A DNA stretch of 64,000 bases, taken from contig NC_045148.1 in assembly GCF_008831285.2 (NCBI RefSeq), positions 19,587,002 to 19,651,001 of the forward strand, written 5' to 3'. The DNA is from Nymphaea colorata (taxonomy: Eukaryota > Streptophyta > Magnoliopsida > Nymphaeales > Nymphaeaceae). A program made the translations under genes and the position numbers. Shown in pieces: positions 32,890-41,547 of the stretch (within the stretch, counting starts at the first letter, position 1; each line of letters starts with the position of its first letter). The notes beneath the pieces were generated by a model. It saw only the letters and a list, made by a program, of their open reading frames with translations, searched no databases and was not told where the DNA came from.

Positions 32890-33138
32890 GATGCTAGGAG
32901 TTGGGTACGTTTTGGAATCTTGATGTCGTCCACTTTTACTTACATGATATTGCCATCGGGTAGTTGGATTTCAAATTGTTTATTTTATTTGCTATAATCT
33001 TTTCCTTTGATATCCTTGTTGACCTAACCAGCTAGGCACTTCATTAACTATACATTTTGATATAGGTTTTATCTTTTTTATGTTGATAGTTTTAGCTAAG
33101 CTAATATTTCTGATGTCGGCGAACCTTGTCTCAGATTT
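32890..33138. repeat. Segmental repeat block V, copy 2
   Basis: Homologous to 5585-5812. The match starts exactly at the right target duplication of the hAT-like element. Confidence 0.85.
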
Positions 33139-33689
33139 CCCATAATCAATTAGATAGATATAAAGAGGAGAAAGGTTCATATTGTGCCATCTTTGATGTC
33201 GGGATGTCCTTTGCCACCAGTCAAACCCTTGACAGGTATCTTGCTTGTAACAACTCGACCCAGTCGAGGGCTCGGGCTCCTGGTTCGGTGGATCCCAACC
33301 TGCCTTTTAGCAGTTTCGACTCCAACCCTTAAAAGGTTAGAAACCAGGACAACCATTTATAGTAATGACCCCCTTTATAAACCCTTGAAGATTCCGCACA
33401 ATTCTTTAATACAGGACTAAATATTTAGGGTGTTACATTGCTAACACAAGTATATGATAGTATATTAACGATATCTCTATTGCCAAATGAAAAATTACTT
33501 TGAAATTCCCACATAATTTTGGTGGGTACTGGACTCAAATAAAAATTATTGGGGCCAAATCAGGCTCCATTGGGTTGAATCATGCCCCATGGGGCTGACC
33601 CGAGGCTGGTGGGGCCAATACCGGGTACCCGTCTGATACCCAGACCCAATGCCTAACTTTATTACATTAGGCCAATTCATAAAAAAAAA
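33139..33689. other. Non-coding stretch between block V and block X2
   Basis: No gene. Positions 33530-33665 carry GGGGCC/GGTACCCG words and match 48950-49085 in unit 3. A TTTGATGTCGGGATGTCC word is shared with 6949-6967. Confidence 0.5.
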
Positions 33690-33819
33690 ATTCTTTTGAT
33701 CGAATCTGTTGACGTGAACCACATTTATTTCCTTTCTTTATTGCTTCATGTTTCTTCACTTTTCCTCTTATGTTGTCAATGTCACCCATGGCTTTGTCAC
33801 TACCTTATCTAATCAATAA
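33690..33819. repeat. Segmental block X2, left fragment
   Basis: Matches 7440-7570, 37865-37955 and 49111-49240. It is cut at AATCAATAA by the Harbinger-type element and resumes at 36940. Confidence 0.85.
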
Positions 33820-35304
33820 GGCCACGTTCGATGGCCGGGGGAAACACTGTTGAATAAGAGAAAAAAGAAATAAACGTACGAATTCAACCGGTGTTATCAA
33901 ACACCGTGAAGTTTTCCCTGGTAAAAAGATAGTTCCAAGGCAATTTTCCCCTGGAAAAAAGTCGATTGCGGGGATAATTTTTTTGCCCGTTAGGGCTTCC
34001 TCGTCACTCTCATTCCTCTTCGACCACTTGCCCCACCGCTGCTGCTCTTGGTGTTTCCAACAAGTTGAGCTGTCGTCGTGGTCTTTTGAAGAAGGTGAGG
34101 TACGCCAAGTCTCTCTCCCTATTCTGCGTTCTTTCTTACAATTCATTCATCGCCGTTTTTCCTTCCGTGGCTTCATGGGGAGCCTCGCAAGTTGAGGTTT
34201 GGGGGAGCAGTGGCGGTGGTGATGGTGGAGAGCACGCTTTCTAGTGGAGAGTTGCATAAGTATTCATGCGTTTTTTTTTTCAATGTTGTTATGCTCACCG
34301 TTAATTGCTAGAGTTCCGACTCTTTTTCATTTTCCATTTGCTTGTTGTAGCATACTGCTTCCTCGAATATCATCATCTATTCTAATGCAGTGTTTTCTTT
34401 CCCAAAAGTCATTCCTCCATTGTCGGTGTCCTTTTCATTCATTGGTGTCTGATTCTGTTCGAGGGCAGAAATTGAACTGAGCAGATGGTGTTACCCATTT
34501 CTCATAAAACAAGACTAACAAACACATTACTACATCAGTACCATTTTAGTCCAAGTTGATATTTTTCTTTTGGAGATGAGAAAGATGCCCATTATATATT
34601 GTCTGAAACTCTTTCTTGAACTGCTATAATTAGAAGATGGGCAGATATATGTACTTTCTGCTCTTGAGTTAGGTTATTGATCGCACCAGCTCCAAGTGTT
34701 CAGTAAGTTAGAATGTTATGGACCCGAGTTTATAGAGATCAACTGAACTCTAGAATTTTAGGGTTTCACTCATACTTGAGTGCTACCTAGAATGGGATTC
34801 AGATTTGATAAATCTGATTAGTCTGAGTTATTTGTCAAGTTTTTTTGACTCTATGTGTTTGATCGCTGGTTGTTCTTGAGTGGCAGGTTGATTAAATATA
34901 CACTTGGTGCTAGTTGCCTGCGTAGATGCAGAGGGGAATTAAGCTGATATCATCTTATTTTTCATTTTGTTCTGGATGCTTGAACAAATACATCCCAATA
35001 TATTTGTGGGATAAGCAAGTCCATATTGCAAAATCTTTCCTTTTCTGGGCCTGTAAATCAAGATTCTGATATCACCTCTTGATTCAGCAGCTCCTTGTCC
35101 TCAAAGACATCATAGTATGAGTGTTTCAGTTTTTCATACTTGTGTTTTTTCCTTATGGTTCCTTCTCCCCAAGACTGCATACCTTGCCTTAGTTCTTTCT
35201 TATGTTGAGGTGAATCCAAATAAGAAGTTTCATAAAAGTGAAGCACCAAAGCACAGTGATGCAGGAGTTAAAATGTTATAGAAAGAACAAAGGCATGGTA
35301 TTTG

Positions 35305-35515
35305 GTGAAACTTCCTGCTAAAAAGAATCTTATAGCCTGAAAGTGGGTCTACCAAATCAAGACTGAGGTGGATGTGAGAGCACTACAAGGCAGGCCTGGC
35401 TGCCAAAGGATACAGTAAACAAATTGGAATCAACTATTGTGAACCAGATTGCTCCTCTTGCAAACATAACCACTATAAAATCACTTATTGCAGTAGCTTC
35501 ATCAATGCATTGGAA
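35305..35515 (+). pseudogene. Copia reverse transcriptase fragment inside the Harbinger-type element
   Basis: Conceptual translation shows KWVYQIKTE, then AAKGYSKQIGINY and, after a frameshift, ANITTIKSLIAVAS. This is the order of the Copia RT N-terminal motifs. It has an in-frame stop and at least two frame changes. It is unrelated to the two Copia elements in this window at a glance (different residues at most positions). Confidence 0.7.
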
Positions 35516-35579
35516 CTTGTGGGAGCTAAATTTAAACACCTGACGGCAGCCATTTCGGTTTTCTGGGCAGCAGTTACAA

Positions 35580-35888
35580 ATGAACAAGATGTTGGGTTTG
35601 ATATGGAACTGGGGAAAGAAAGTTGTAATAACTGGTACAGTTGTATCAGCTGCACCATTTGTGATTCCTCCACTCTTCCTCATCTCCAGTTTGGGGTTCA
35701 TGGTTTCTGTCCCTTTTGGTTTTGCATTCATGGGATATGCATGTACTGCAAAGGTCTTGACAAAAAAAAAAGATAGTTCAAAGGAAAAACTTGTGGACAC
35801 TGGTTTCTTCACATCTGCATGCGGTTTTAGTTATAGAATAATTTATATAACTTCAAGTTTGCATTTCATGCTTAGCTTCATAAATTAA
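35580..35888 (+). CDS. Small membrane-protein-like frame carried in the Harbinger-type element
   Basis: A 102-codon frame starting MNKMLGLIWNWGKKVV. It has one long hydrophobic region (about residues 13-55) containing two Pro-rich turns, PFVIPPLF and SVPFGFAF, then a Lys-rich segment after a run of ten A residues at 35762. The pattern resembles uncharacterised small plant membrane proteins with a W-GKKVV start and a PP-centred hydrophobic hairpin, from general recall only. It probably derives from a host gene copied into the transposon. The frame after residue 65 may be intronic read-through. Expression is unknown. Confidence 0.45.
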   Translation: MNKMLGLIWNWGKKVVITGTVVSAAPFVIPPLFLISSLGFMVSVPFGFAFMGYACTAKVLTKKKDSSKEKLVDTGFFTSACGFSYRIIYITSSLHFMLSFIN

Positions 35889-36260
35889 TTAATGTTTTCC
35901 GCTGTTGTGTGCTTTCTCTACTATCTCTTTGTGGTTTCTAGCTTGCACAATGAGCAACAGTGTTTGTTCATTTGTTGCCCATCGTGATATGCTTGGCTCA
36001 GCAGGGCGTGTTTGATGAAGGGAAAATATGGGAGGAGAGCCACCGTCTGCTTTCTCCCCTGATCTTGGGGATGTGAATCATAAGCTTTGTTACCTCAAGT
36101 CTGTAATGGGAATCAAGAAGCCATGAGCCACCTTAAACAGTTTGAAAGTATGTTGTAAATTTCTGCATTGACCATCTTTGGTTCCACAGTTGGACATATG
36201 TTAATGTGAATCAGTTACTTGCTAACATGGTTGATAGTGAATTGTGCAAAATATGGCAAG

Positions 36261-36596
36261 TTCACTGTGAGTTTGGAACACTCTCTCTCTTATACGTGCT
36301 TATGTACATTTTTTCTCTCTATATTTTATTTTGAAAGGGGTTCCCATTTCTTTTTCTATTTCCGTTTTTTCTTTTTTGCTGGAAGTCATCCTCCGGCTAG
36401 GTTCTTTGAAATGTTTATCAATTTGAGCAAGTTCACGGTGAGTTTAGAACACTCTCTCTTATACATGCTTATGTACATTTTTTCTCTCTATATTCTATTT
36501 TGAAAGGGGTTCCCATTTCTTTTTCTATTTCCGTTTTTTCTTTTTGCTGGAAGCCATCCTCCGGCTAGGTTCTTTGGAATGTTTATCAATTTGAGC
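36261..36596. repeat. 171-bp direct tandem repeat, two copies
   Basis: Copy 1 is 36261-36431 and copy 2 is 36432-36596. Each has TTCAC(T/G)GTGAGTTT at the start, TTATGTACATTTTTTCTCTC in the middle and TCATCAATTTGAGC-like text at the end. It lies inside the Harbinger-type element. Confidence 0.85.
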
Positions 36597-36939
36597 TAAC
36601 AGACAGGCATTCTTTACGTTGGCCTCTTATTCAACTTAGGTGTTCAAACCTAGCCTTTTGGGCAGGATGAGGGGCTTGTCATTTTTTTGTTATTGTATTC
36701 TGATATGCATATTTGTTTTGTGAGGAGATGATACCGTTTAAACGGTCAAAAAAAATTTTCCTTGAAAAAATTTTCCTATCTATCAAACTAGGCATTTTTT
36801 TCCCTTCAGAAAAGTTTCAGGCCATCAAACATGGCTTGAAACAAGAAAAAGGAAATTTTACCCTCCTGTCATTTTACCATGGATATTTTACCCTTGAAAA
36901 AATTCCACCTCAAAAAAATCCAAGCCATCAAACGTGGCC

Positions 36940-38643
36940 TAAAGGAAATGGCTGCTTCAATCTTACCAAAATTGAAGGAACCCATCATGATTTTCTCACA
37001 AGAAAATCGAAATCTCCCCGCCGTTGCATGTCGCCGGATGGCCAAAAACCCACAGGGGTATTAGCGACGATTTTCTATAAGCCCATTATGTGTACTAGTT
37101 TTAACAATAATTTATGGTTTTTTCAGTAACACTTTTAAATTTGGCCATCTGATTTCAATTCAATTTTCAACTCTCAATAGGGAAGCTCAACCAAGTCTCA
37201 GCTAGCTCGTTCAAATGGTAGAAGCTCAACGTTGTGAAATTTCATAGCATGCAATTGAGTTTTGATGTTGGCAGAAGAAACAGAAATTAGGGTATGCCGC
37301 TGCCACTATTTTATCCAATTAATAAAAAAAAGGCCCAATATATAGGTGGTTGCCAAGAAATATGCTGGTCCAGCGACCCCACTTTAACGGCAGAAGCTGA
37401 AGCTTCAATGATTCTACGGATTAGTGGCCGAAGAAATAGAATTCAGGGTATGTCATTGCCACTACTCTGTCCGTAAGTTCAATAATATTGGCCCAATGAA
37501 TAGCTGGCCTTGAACCTTTCAAAATCTGATTGAGCTCAGAAATAATAATGGTTAAGCATTTAAGACGATTTTTTGTTAAAATTGGCTGGTTTAAATCAGA
37601 TTTGCCCAAAACGGTTTTAGGTTAAAACAGTGGCTCATGACTTGATCGGCTTGCTTCTGTGATCACTTGAACATATTGATAGCTGGCCAAGAGGAAGCGT
37701 CACACAAACATCTCTTTCGTGCTTACTCACCCAATAACAAGTGGGAACCTCTTATTTAATGGCCAGAGTTTGTAGGGCTCTAGAGTATGTCTATTGCACT
37801 GTAATAAGACGTACAGCTAACCAGTGGGACGTCTTCCTTGCAAGTGAAACACACGAGCAGTGCAAGTTTTTGTTTATTGGTTCATGTTTCTTGATTTTTC
37901 GTCTGATATTGTCAATGTCACCTTTGGCTTTGTCACTACTTCAGTAATCAATAAAGGAAATGGTTGCTTCAATCTAACCAAATTGGAGGCAGGTGTCATT
38001 ATTTGCTCATGAGATAATTAAAATCTCCCGGTTGTTGCATGTTGCCGGATGGCCAAAAACCCATAGTGACATTAGCGACGATTTACTGTAAACCGATTAT
38101 ATGTGCCAGTTTTAACAACAATTTTTGTTAGCATCTTTCAACCTTGTTAAGGATGGTGGCTGATGTTAGAATAGTTTCTGTTTTCAAATATTCTTTTCTT
38201 ACATGTTATTGCCTTTGGTAAGTTTGATTTCTAATTATTTTTCCTATTTGCCATGTTTAACTTTCTGCATCCTTTTGTTGACATATCTAAGTACTTCAGC
38301 AAGTCATAAATTTACCTTGTGAGACAGTCAATTTGAGATGAGATTAATGTTTATGTCTCGCTCATAATAGGACGAAGAAGATCATGGACTCCGGAGTGGC
38401 ATCTAGAAACTTTTATGTAAACAATTTTCAAATAATTTGACATGATATTGCCATATGAGCGTAACATTTCAAGGGAAAAACCCAGCTTGATCACTTTTGC
38501 TAATTAAGCAATTCTTGCAATTGATCGGGTTGGCGTTGGACCTTAAATTTCGATGGCAGTATCAGACAACAAGAAAATGTGGTTAAAAAAAGTCGGAAAG
38601 GAAGTAAAATGTGGGCATTTTTGGTCACCTTACAGCCGATTGA

Positions 38644-38698
<55 letters not shown>

Positions 38699-39057
38699 TA
38701 GTTGACGGATTTTAGGGATATCAACGGCATTGACGCTCGTAATGTGTAGTGGTCTTAGATCTCCCTCAAAGAAGAGGTGCATCGCATTTACGACTTCGGT
38801 TTACAGCTTCACCTTTTCCAACTTTCTTCTTTTGCCATTCATGGCTGTTACAACCTCCTGTCGCTGTTCAACATTTATACTGTTAGGTGCCATTAATCAT
38901 AGCAAAGGTGCACACTGAATTTCGATCCCTTTAATAGTTGAGTTCAGCATACAGGCCAATGGAATTGAAACCATATCTTCGTACACATTTATAAATCTTG
39001 CACACCGCCAATCATGTAGCAACATCTTATAAGGCTCCCTAGGTAGGAGAAATAGAG
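36940..39057. repeat. Segmental block X2, right part
   Basis: Continues X after the Harbinger-type insertion. The sub-block with GATGGCCAAAAACCCA occurs twice here (about 37035 and 38050), so X2 has an internal duplication. It then jumps at about 38126 to text equivalent to 51196 of unit 3, skipping the stretch seen in the other units. The DUF26-proximal 120 bases are conserved, with TTATAAGG at 39026. Confidence 0.75.
38646..38696. repeat. (AT)n microsatellite
   Basis: About 51 bp of AT dinucleotides at a place where unit 3 has only CGTATATTTTTTT. The repeat expanded in this unit alone. Confidence 0.95.
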
Positions 39058-39598
39058 ATGGGTTACTCTGTAGTGGTGCTAAGGATAAAGATCGGCTCCC
39101 CCCTCCTCCTTCTCTTCCTCCTTCTTTCCTTCCTCGACCATGCAACGAGCACCAATGACTATATTGATAGCCAATGCATCAACACTCCCAGTGACACAGA
39201 CGAAAGCGTGTTTACGAACATGGAAAGCGTGTTCAAGAACTTGGCAGACTCTTCTGCAACTACAATTTTTTCCAACGCCACAGTATGATTAGAAGATACA
39301 GTGTATGGCCTAGTGCAGTGCAGGGGCAACCTTGGTCAAGATGCCTGCAACGATTGCATCTCTAATTCCACCCAACAAATCGTCGCATACTGCCCCAACG
39401 CAACGGATGCCATCATATGGTATGAGAACTGCCAGCTGCGCTACTCCGACACCTACTTCTTTGGTTCCCTCGATGTCAATCATTCTTCGAATTGGCGGTG
39501 GACGTATAATACCGTTGAAAACCCTGTTGCCTTCATGGATAAGTTGCAAACATGACTGTTGAAGTCTCGCTTGTTGCCTCAGAGGTCAGTTTAATCAG

Positions 39599-39742
39599 CA
39601 GCTGGCAGTTCTCATACCATATGATGGCATCCGTTGCGTTGGGGCAGTATGCGACGATTGCATATCTAATTCCACCCAACAAATCGTCGCATACTGCCCC
39701 AACGCAACGGATGCCATCATATGGTATGAGAACTGCCAGCTG
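39599..39742 (+). ncRNA. Candidate hairpin RNA 1 (perfect 61-bp stem)
   Basis: 39599-39659 and 39682-39742 are perfectly complementary over 61 bases, with a 22-base loop. The stem text is DUF26 coding sequence. Only the structure is seen; transcription and processing are inference. Confidence 0.45.
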
Positions 39743-39902
39743 TGCTACTCCGACACCTACTTCTTTGGTTCCCTCGATGTCAATCATTCTTCGAATTGGC
39801 GGTGGACGTATAATACCGTTGAAAACCCTGTTGCCTTCATGGATAAGTTGCAAACATGACTGTTGAAGTCTCGCTTGTCGCCTCAGAGGTCAGATTAATC
39901 AG

Positions 39903-40045
39903 CAGCTGGCAGTTCTCATACCATATGATGGCATCCGTTGCGTTGGGGCAGTATGGACGATTGCATCTCTAATTCCACCCAACAAATCGTCGCATACTGC
40001 CCCTACGCAACGGATGCCATCATATGGTATGAGAACTGCCAGCTG
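39903..40045 (+). ncRNA. Candidate hairpin RNA 2
   Basis: Same fold as hairpin 1, with arms 39903-39962 and 39985-40045. It has one missing base (GTATGGACGA) and one mismatch (CCCTACG), so the stem has a bulge and a mismatch. Confidence 0.4.
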
Positions 40046-40205
40046 CGCTACTCCGACACCTACTTCTTTGGATCCCTCGATGTCAATCATTCTTCGAATT
40101 GGCGGTGGACATATAATACCGTTGAAAACCCTGTTGCCTTCATGGATAAGTTGCAAACATGACTGTTGAAGTCTCGCTTGTCGCCTTAGAGGTCAGATTA
40201 ATCAG

Positions 40206-40349
40206 CAGCTGGCAGTTCTCATACCATATGATGGCATCCATTGCGTTGGGGCAGTATGCGACGATTGCATCTCTAATTCCACCCAACAAATCGTCGCATA
40301 CTGCCCCAACGCAACGGATGCCATCATATGGTATGAGAACTGCGAGCTG
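40206..40349 (+). ncRNA. Candidate hairpin RNA 3
   Basis: Third copy of the hairpin, with arms 40206-40266 and 40289-40349. It has two mismatches (ATCCATTG in the left arm and TGCGAGCT in the right arm). Confidence 0.4.
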
Positions 40350-40393
40350 CGCTACTCCGACACCTACTTCTTTGGTTCCCTCGATGTCAATCA

Positions 40394-40696
40394 TGTTGAA
40401 CGTTACTTCCTGTAACAATCGAAGAAGATCGCCCAAAATCAAGGAATCAGAGATTGCCCAAAATCAAGGAATCAGAAATCGCCCAAATCAAGAGGATGAG
40501 TTGTTAGACGTTGCAGATTGAGAAATCACAACAAATTAGGAATGATGATCTTGTATGAGCAGAAATCAGGGATAGGATCGCTTCTCTATTTTTATCCAAT
40601 TGCCCCTATATATACCTTGTAAATGGTTCATAGAAACACAATGAGAAATACGGTTTCTTTCCTCTCACCATCGTTCCTATTCCTCTTTCTTTAACA
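40394..40696 (+). repeat. 5' LTR of Copia element 2
   Basis: Begins TGTTGAACGTTAC, contains a repeated GCCCAAAATCAAGGAATCAG unit and a CCCTATATATACC TATA-like word, and ends TTTCTTTAACA. Confidence 0.95.
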
Positions 40697-40708
40697 TGGT
40701 ATCAGAGC
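40697..40708 (+). other. Primer binding site of Copia element 2
   Basis: TGGTATCAGAGC begins at the base after the LTR and is complementary to initiator-Met tRNA. Confidence 0.9.
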
Positions 40709-41547
40709 TATGTTAGATCGTGAGGAATAGAAGAAAAATAGAAGGATCTGCCGCCTACCTTCTTGCTGCCGCTCGCCGTTCTTCTTCATCCGTCGGAGCT
40801 AACTCTTTCTCTGTTGGTCATGGATGATCCTGCTCACAAGCAGCAGAGGCGGTCTTGATCCACTCTGTTTTTTTGGGGAAAACCCAACTTTTTTCGGAGG
40901 AATAAAAGAGATCTGCTTTATCCCTCTCCTGCATCGTCCTCCTCGCTTCCCACCTGTTCCAGCGTCGCCCGCTCTCTACTTTGAGCGCCTGTTCATTAAG
41001 CAAGCCCCTGCATCGCCCGCTCGAGCAAGCTGCTGCATTGCTAGCTCGAGCTGCTCCCGCTCGAAACGCCCCCTCGAGCTGCTCCTTGCTCCCGCGCCCG
41101 CTCCTCGCTCGAGCATCGTACTCTCGAGCAAGCTTTTGCATCGTCCGCTCGAGCCGCTCCCGCACGAGGCGCCCGCTCGAGCGACTCTTCCTGCATCGCC
41201 AGCGAGCGCTCTCTGCTGCATCGTCCGCTCGAGCCGCTCCCGCACAAAGCGCCCGCTCGAGCGTCTCCTCCTGTTCCAGCAAGCGCTCTCTGCTGCATCG
41301 CCACTGCTGTCGCGAACGAGCGGCTCAAGTGCCCTCTTCGTTTTTTTTTTTTACTACTCCGGTGGTGGGCGTGCAAACAGAACACCGACTGCACCCCTGT
41401 TTTCGCCTTGTGCCTTCCTTAAGACAAAATCTGGGCACAACTTACAAGGAAAACTCCGGTCGTTGTGAGATTTGGGGCGTCTTTTTCTTGCGGTGTCCTC
41501 TGGAGACCTGTGAAGGGACCTTCTTACAAGCATTCGGTTAATTATTT
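40709..41547 (+). other. Long leader of Copia element 2 with CTCGAGC repeats
   Basis: About 840 bases before gag. Between 41000 and 41330 the words GCTCGAGC, GCTCCCGC and GCATCGTCCGCTCGAG recur in an irregular tandem pattern. Ser/Arg/Pro-rich frames on both strands come from this repeat and are not called as genes. A leader of this length before gag is more than usual for small Copia elements. Confidence 0.6.

Larger units (their letters stand above)
33820..36939. mobile_element. Harbinger/PIF-type non-autonomous element, 3.1 kb, carrying captured sequences
   Basis: Ends are GGCCACGTTCGATGGCC at the left and the complement of GGCCACGTTTGATGGCT at the right. The flanks are TAA (33817-33819) and TAA (36940-36942). 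Three paralogous uninterrupted sites read AATC(A/G)ATAAA(A)GG (around 7565, 37949 and 49230), so the insertion point and the 3-bp duplication are directly visible. A 3-bp TAA target and GGCCA-type ends fit PIF/Harbinger. No transposase frame is seen. The inside holds a Copia RT relic, a membrane-protein-like frame and an internal tandem repeat. Words like GGCCATCAAACATGGC near 36820 may be subterminal repeats. Confidence 0.85.
39058..40393 (+). pseudogene. DUF26 (Gnk2) gene copy 2, 5' part with internal hairpin array
   Basis: Starts MGYSVVVLRIKIG with a signal peptide like the intact paralog. A single TGA at 39286 interrupts the frame just before the first Gnk2 motif, after which the same frame resumes with CX8CX2C (CRGNLGQDACNDC) and the IIWYENCQLRYSDTYFFGSLDV stretch. 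From 39352 the gene text turns into a tandem array of forward and inverted gene pieces, and then Copia element 2 interrupts it at 40393. The 3' half continues at 46080. No full protein can be made from this locus. Confidence 0.85.
39352..40393 (+). repeat. 304-bp tandem array of forward and inverted DUF26 gene pieces
   Basis: The word GATTGCAT(C/A)TCTAATTCC recurs at 39352, 39656, 39959 and 40263, a period of 303-304 bp. Each full unit holds about 200 bases of the gene in forward orientation, then about 57 bases that are the reverse complement of the downstream gene segment (46134-46190), then about 61 bases that are the reverse complement of the Gnk2 segment containing IIWYENCQL, and then the forward segment again. 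Junctions show short shared words (GTTG, CAG, CGATT). The fourth forward copy is cut by Copia element 2. Units are almost identical, so the array is recent. Confidence 0.9.

Noticed and set aside
32083-32933. Long Gly/Arg/Glu-rich and Pro/Ser/Leu-rich frames on both strands
   Set aside because: They follow from the purine-rich minisatellite of the hAT-like element, where stop codons are rare in all frames.
39310-40442. Four minus-strand frames of 79-106 codons with MQLIHEGNRVF starts
   Set aside because: They are the antisense of DUF26 gene pieces in the tandem array and recur only because the array repeats.
40818-41541. Arg/Ala/Ser-rich frames of 90-214 codons on both strands
   Set aside because: Products of the CTCGAGC repeat in the leader of Copia element 2; no conserved domain.
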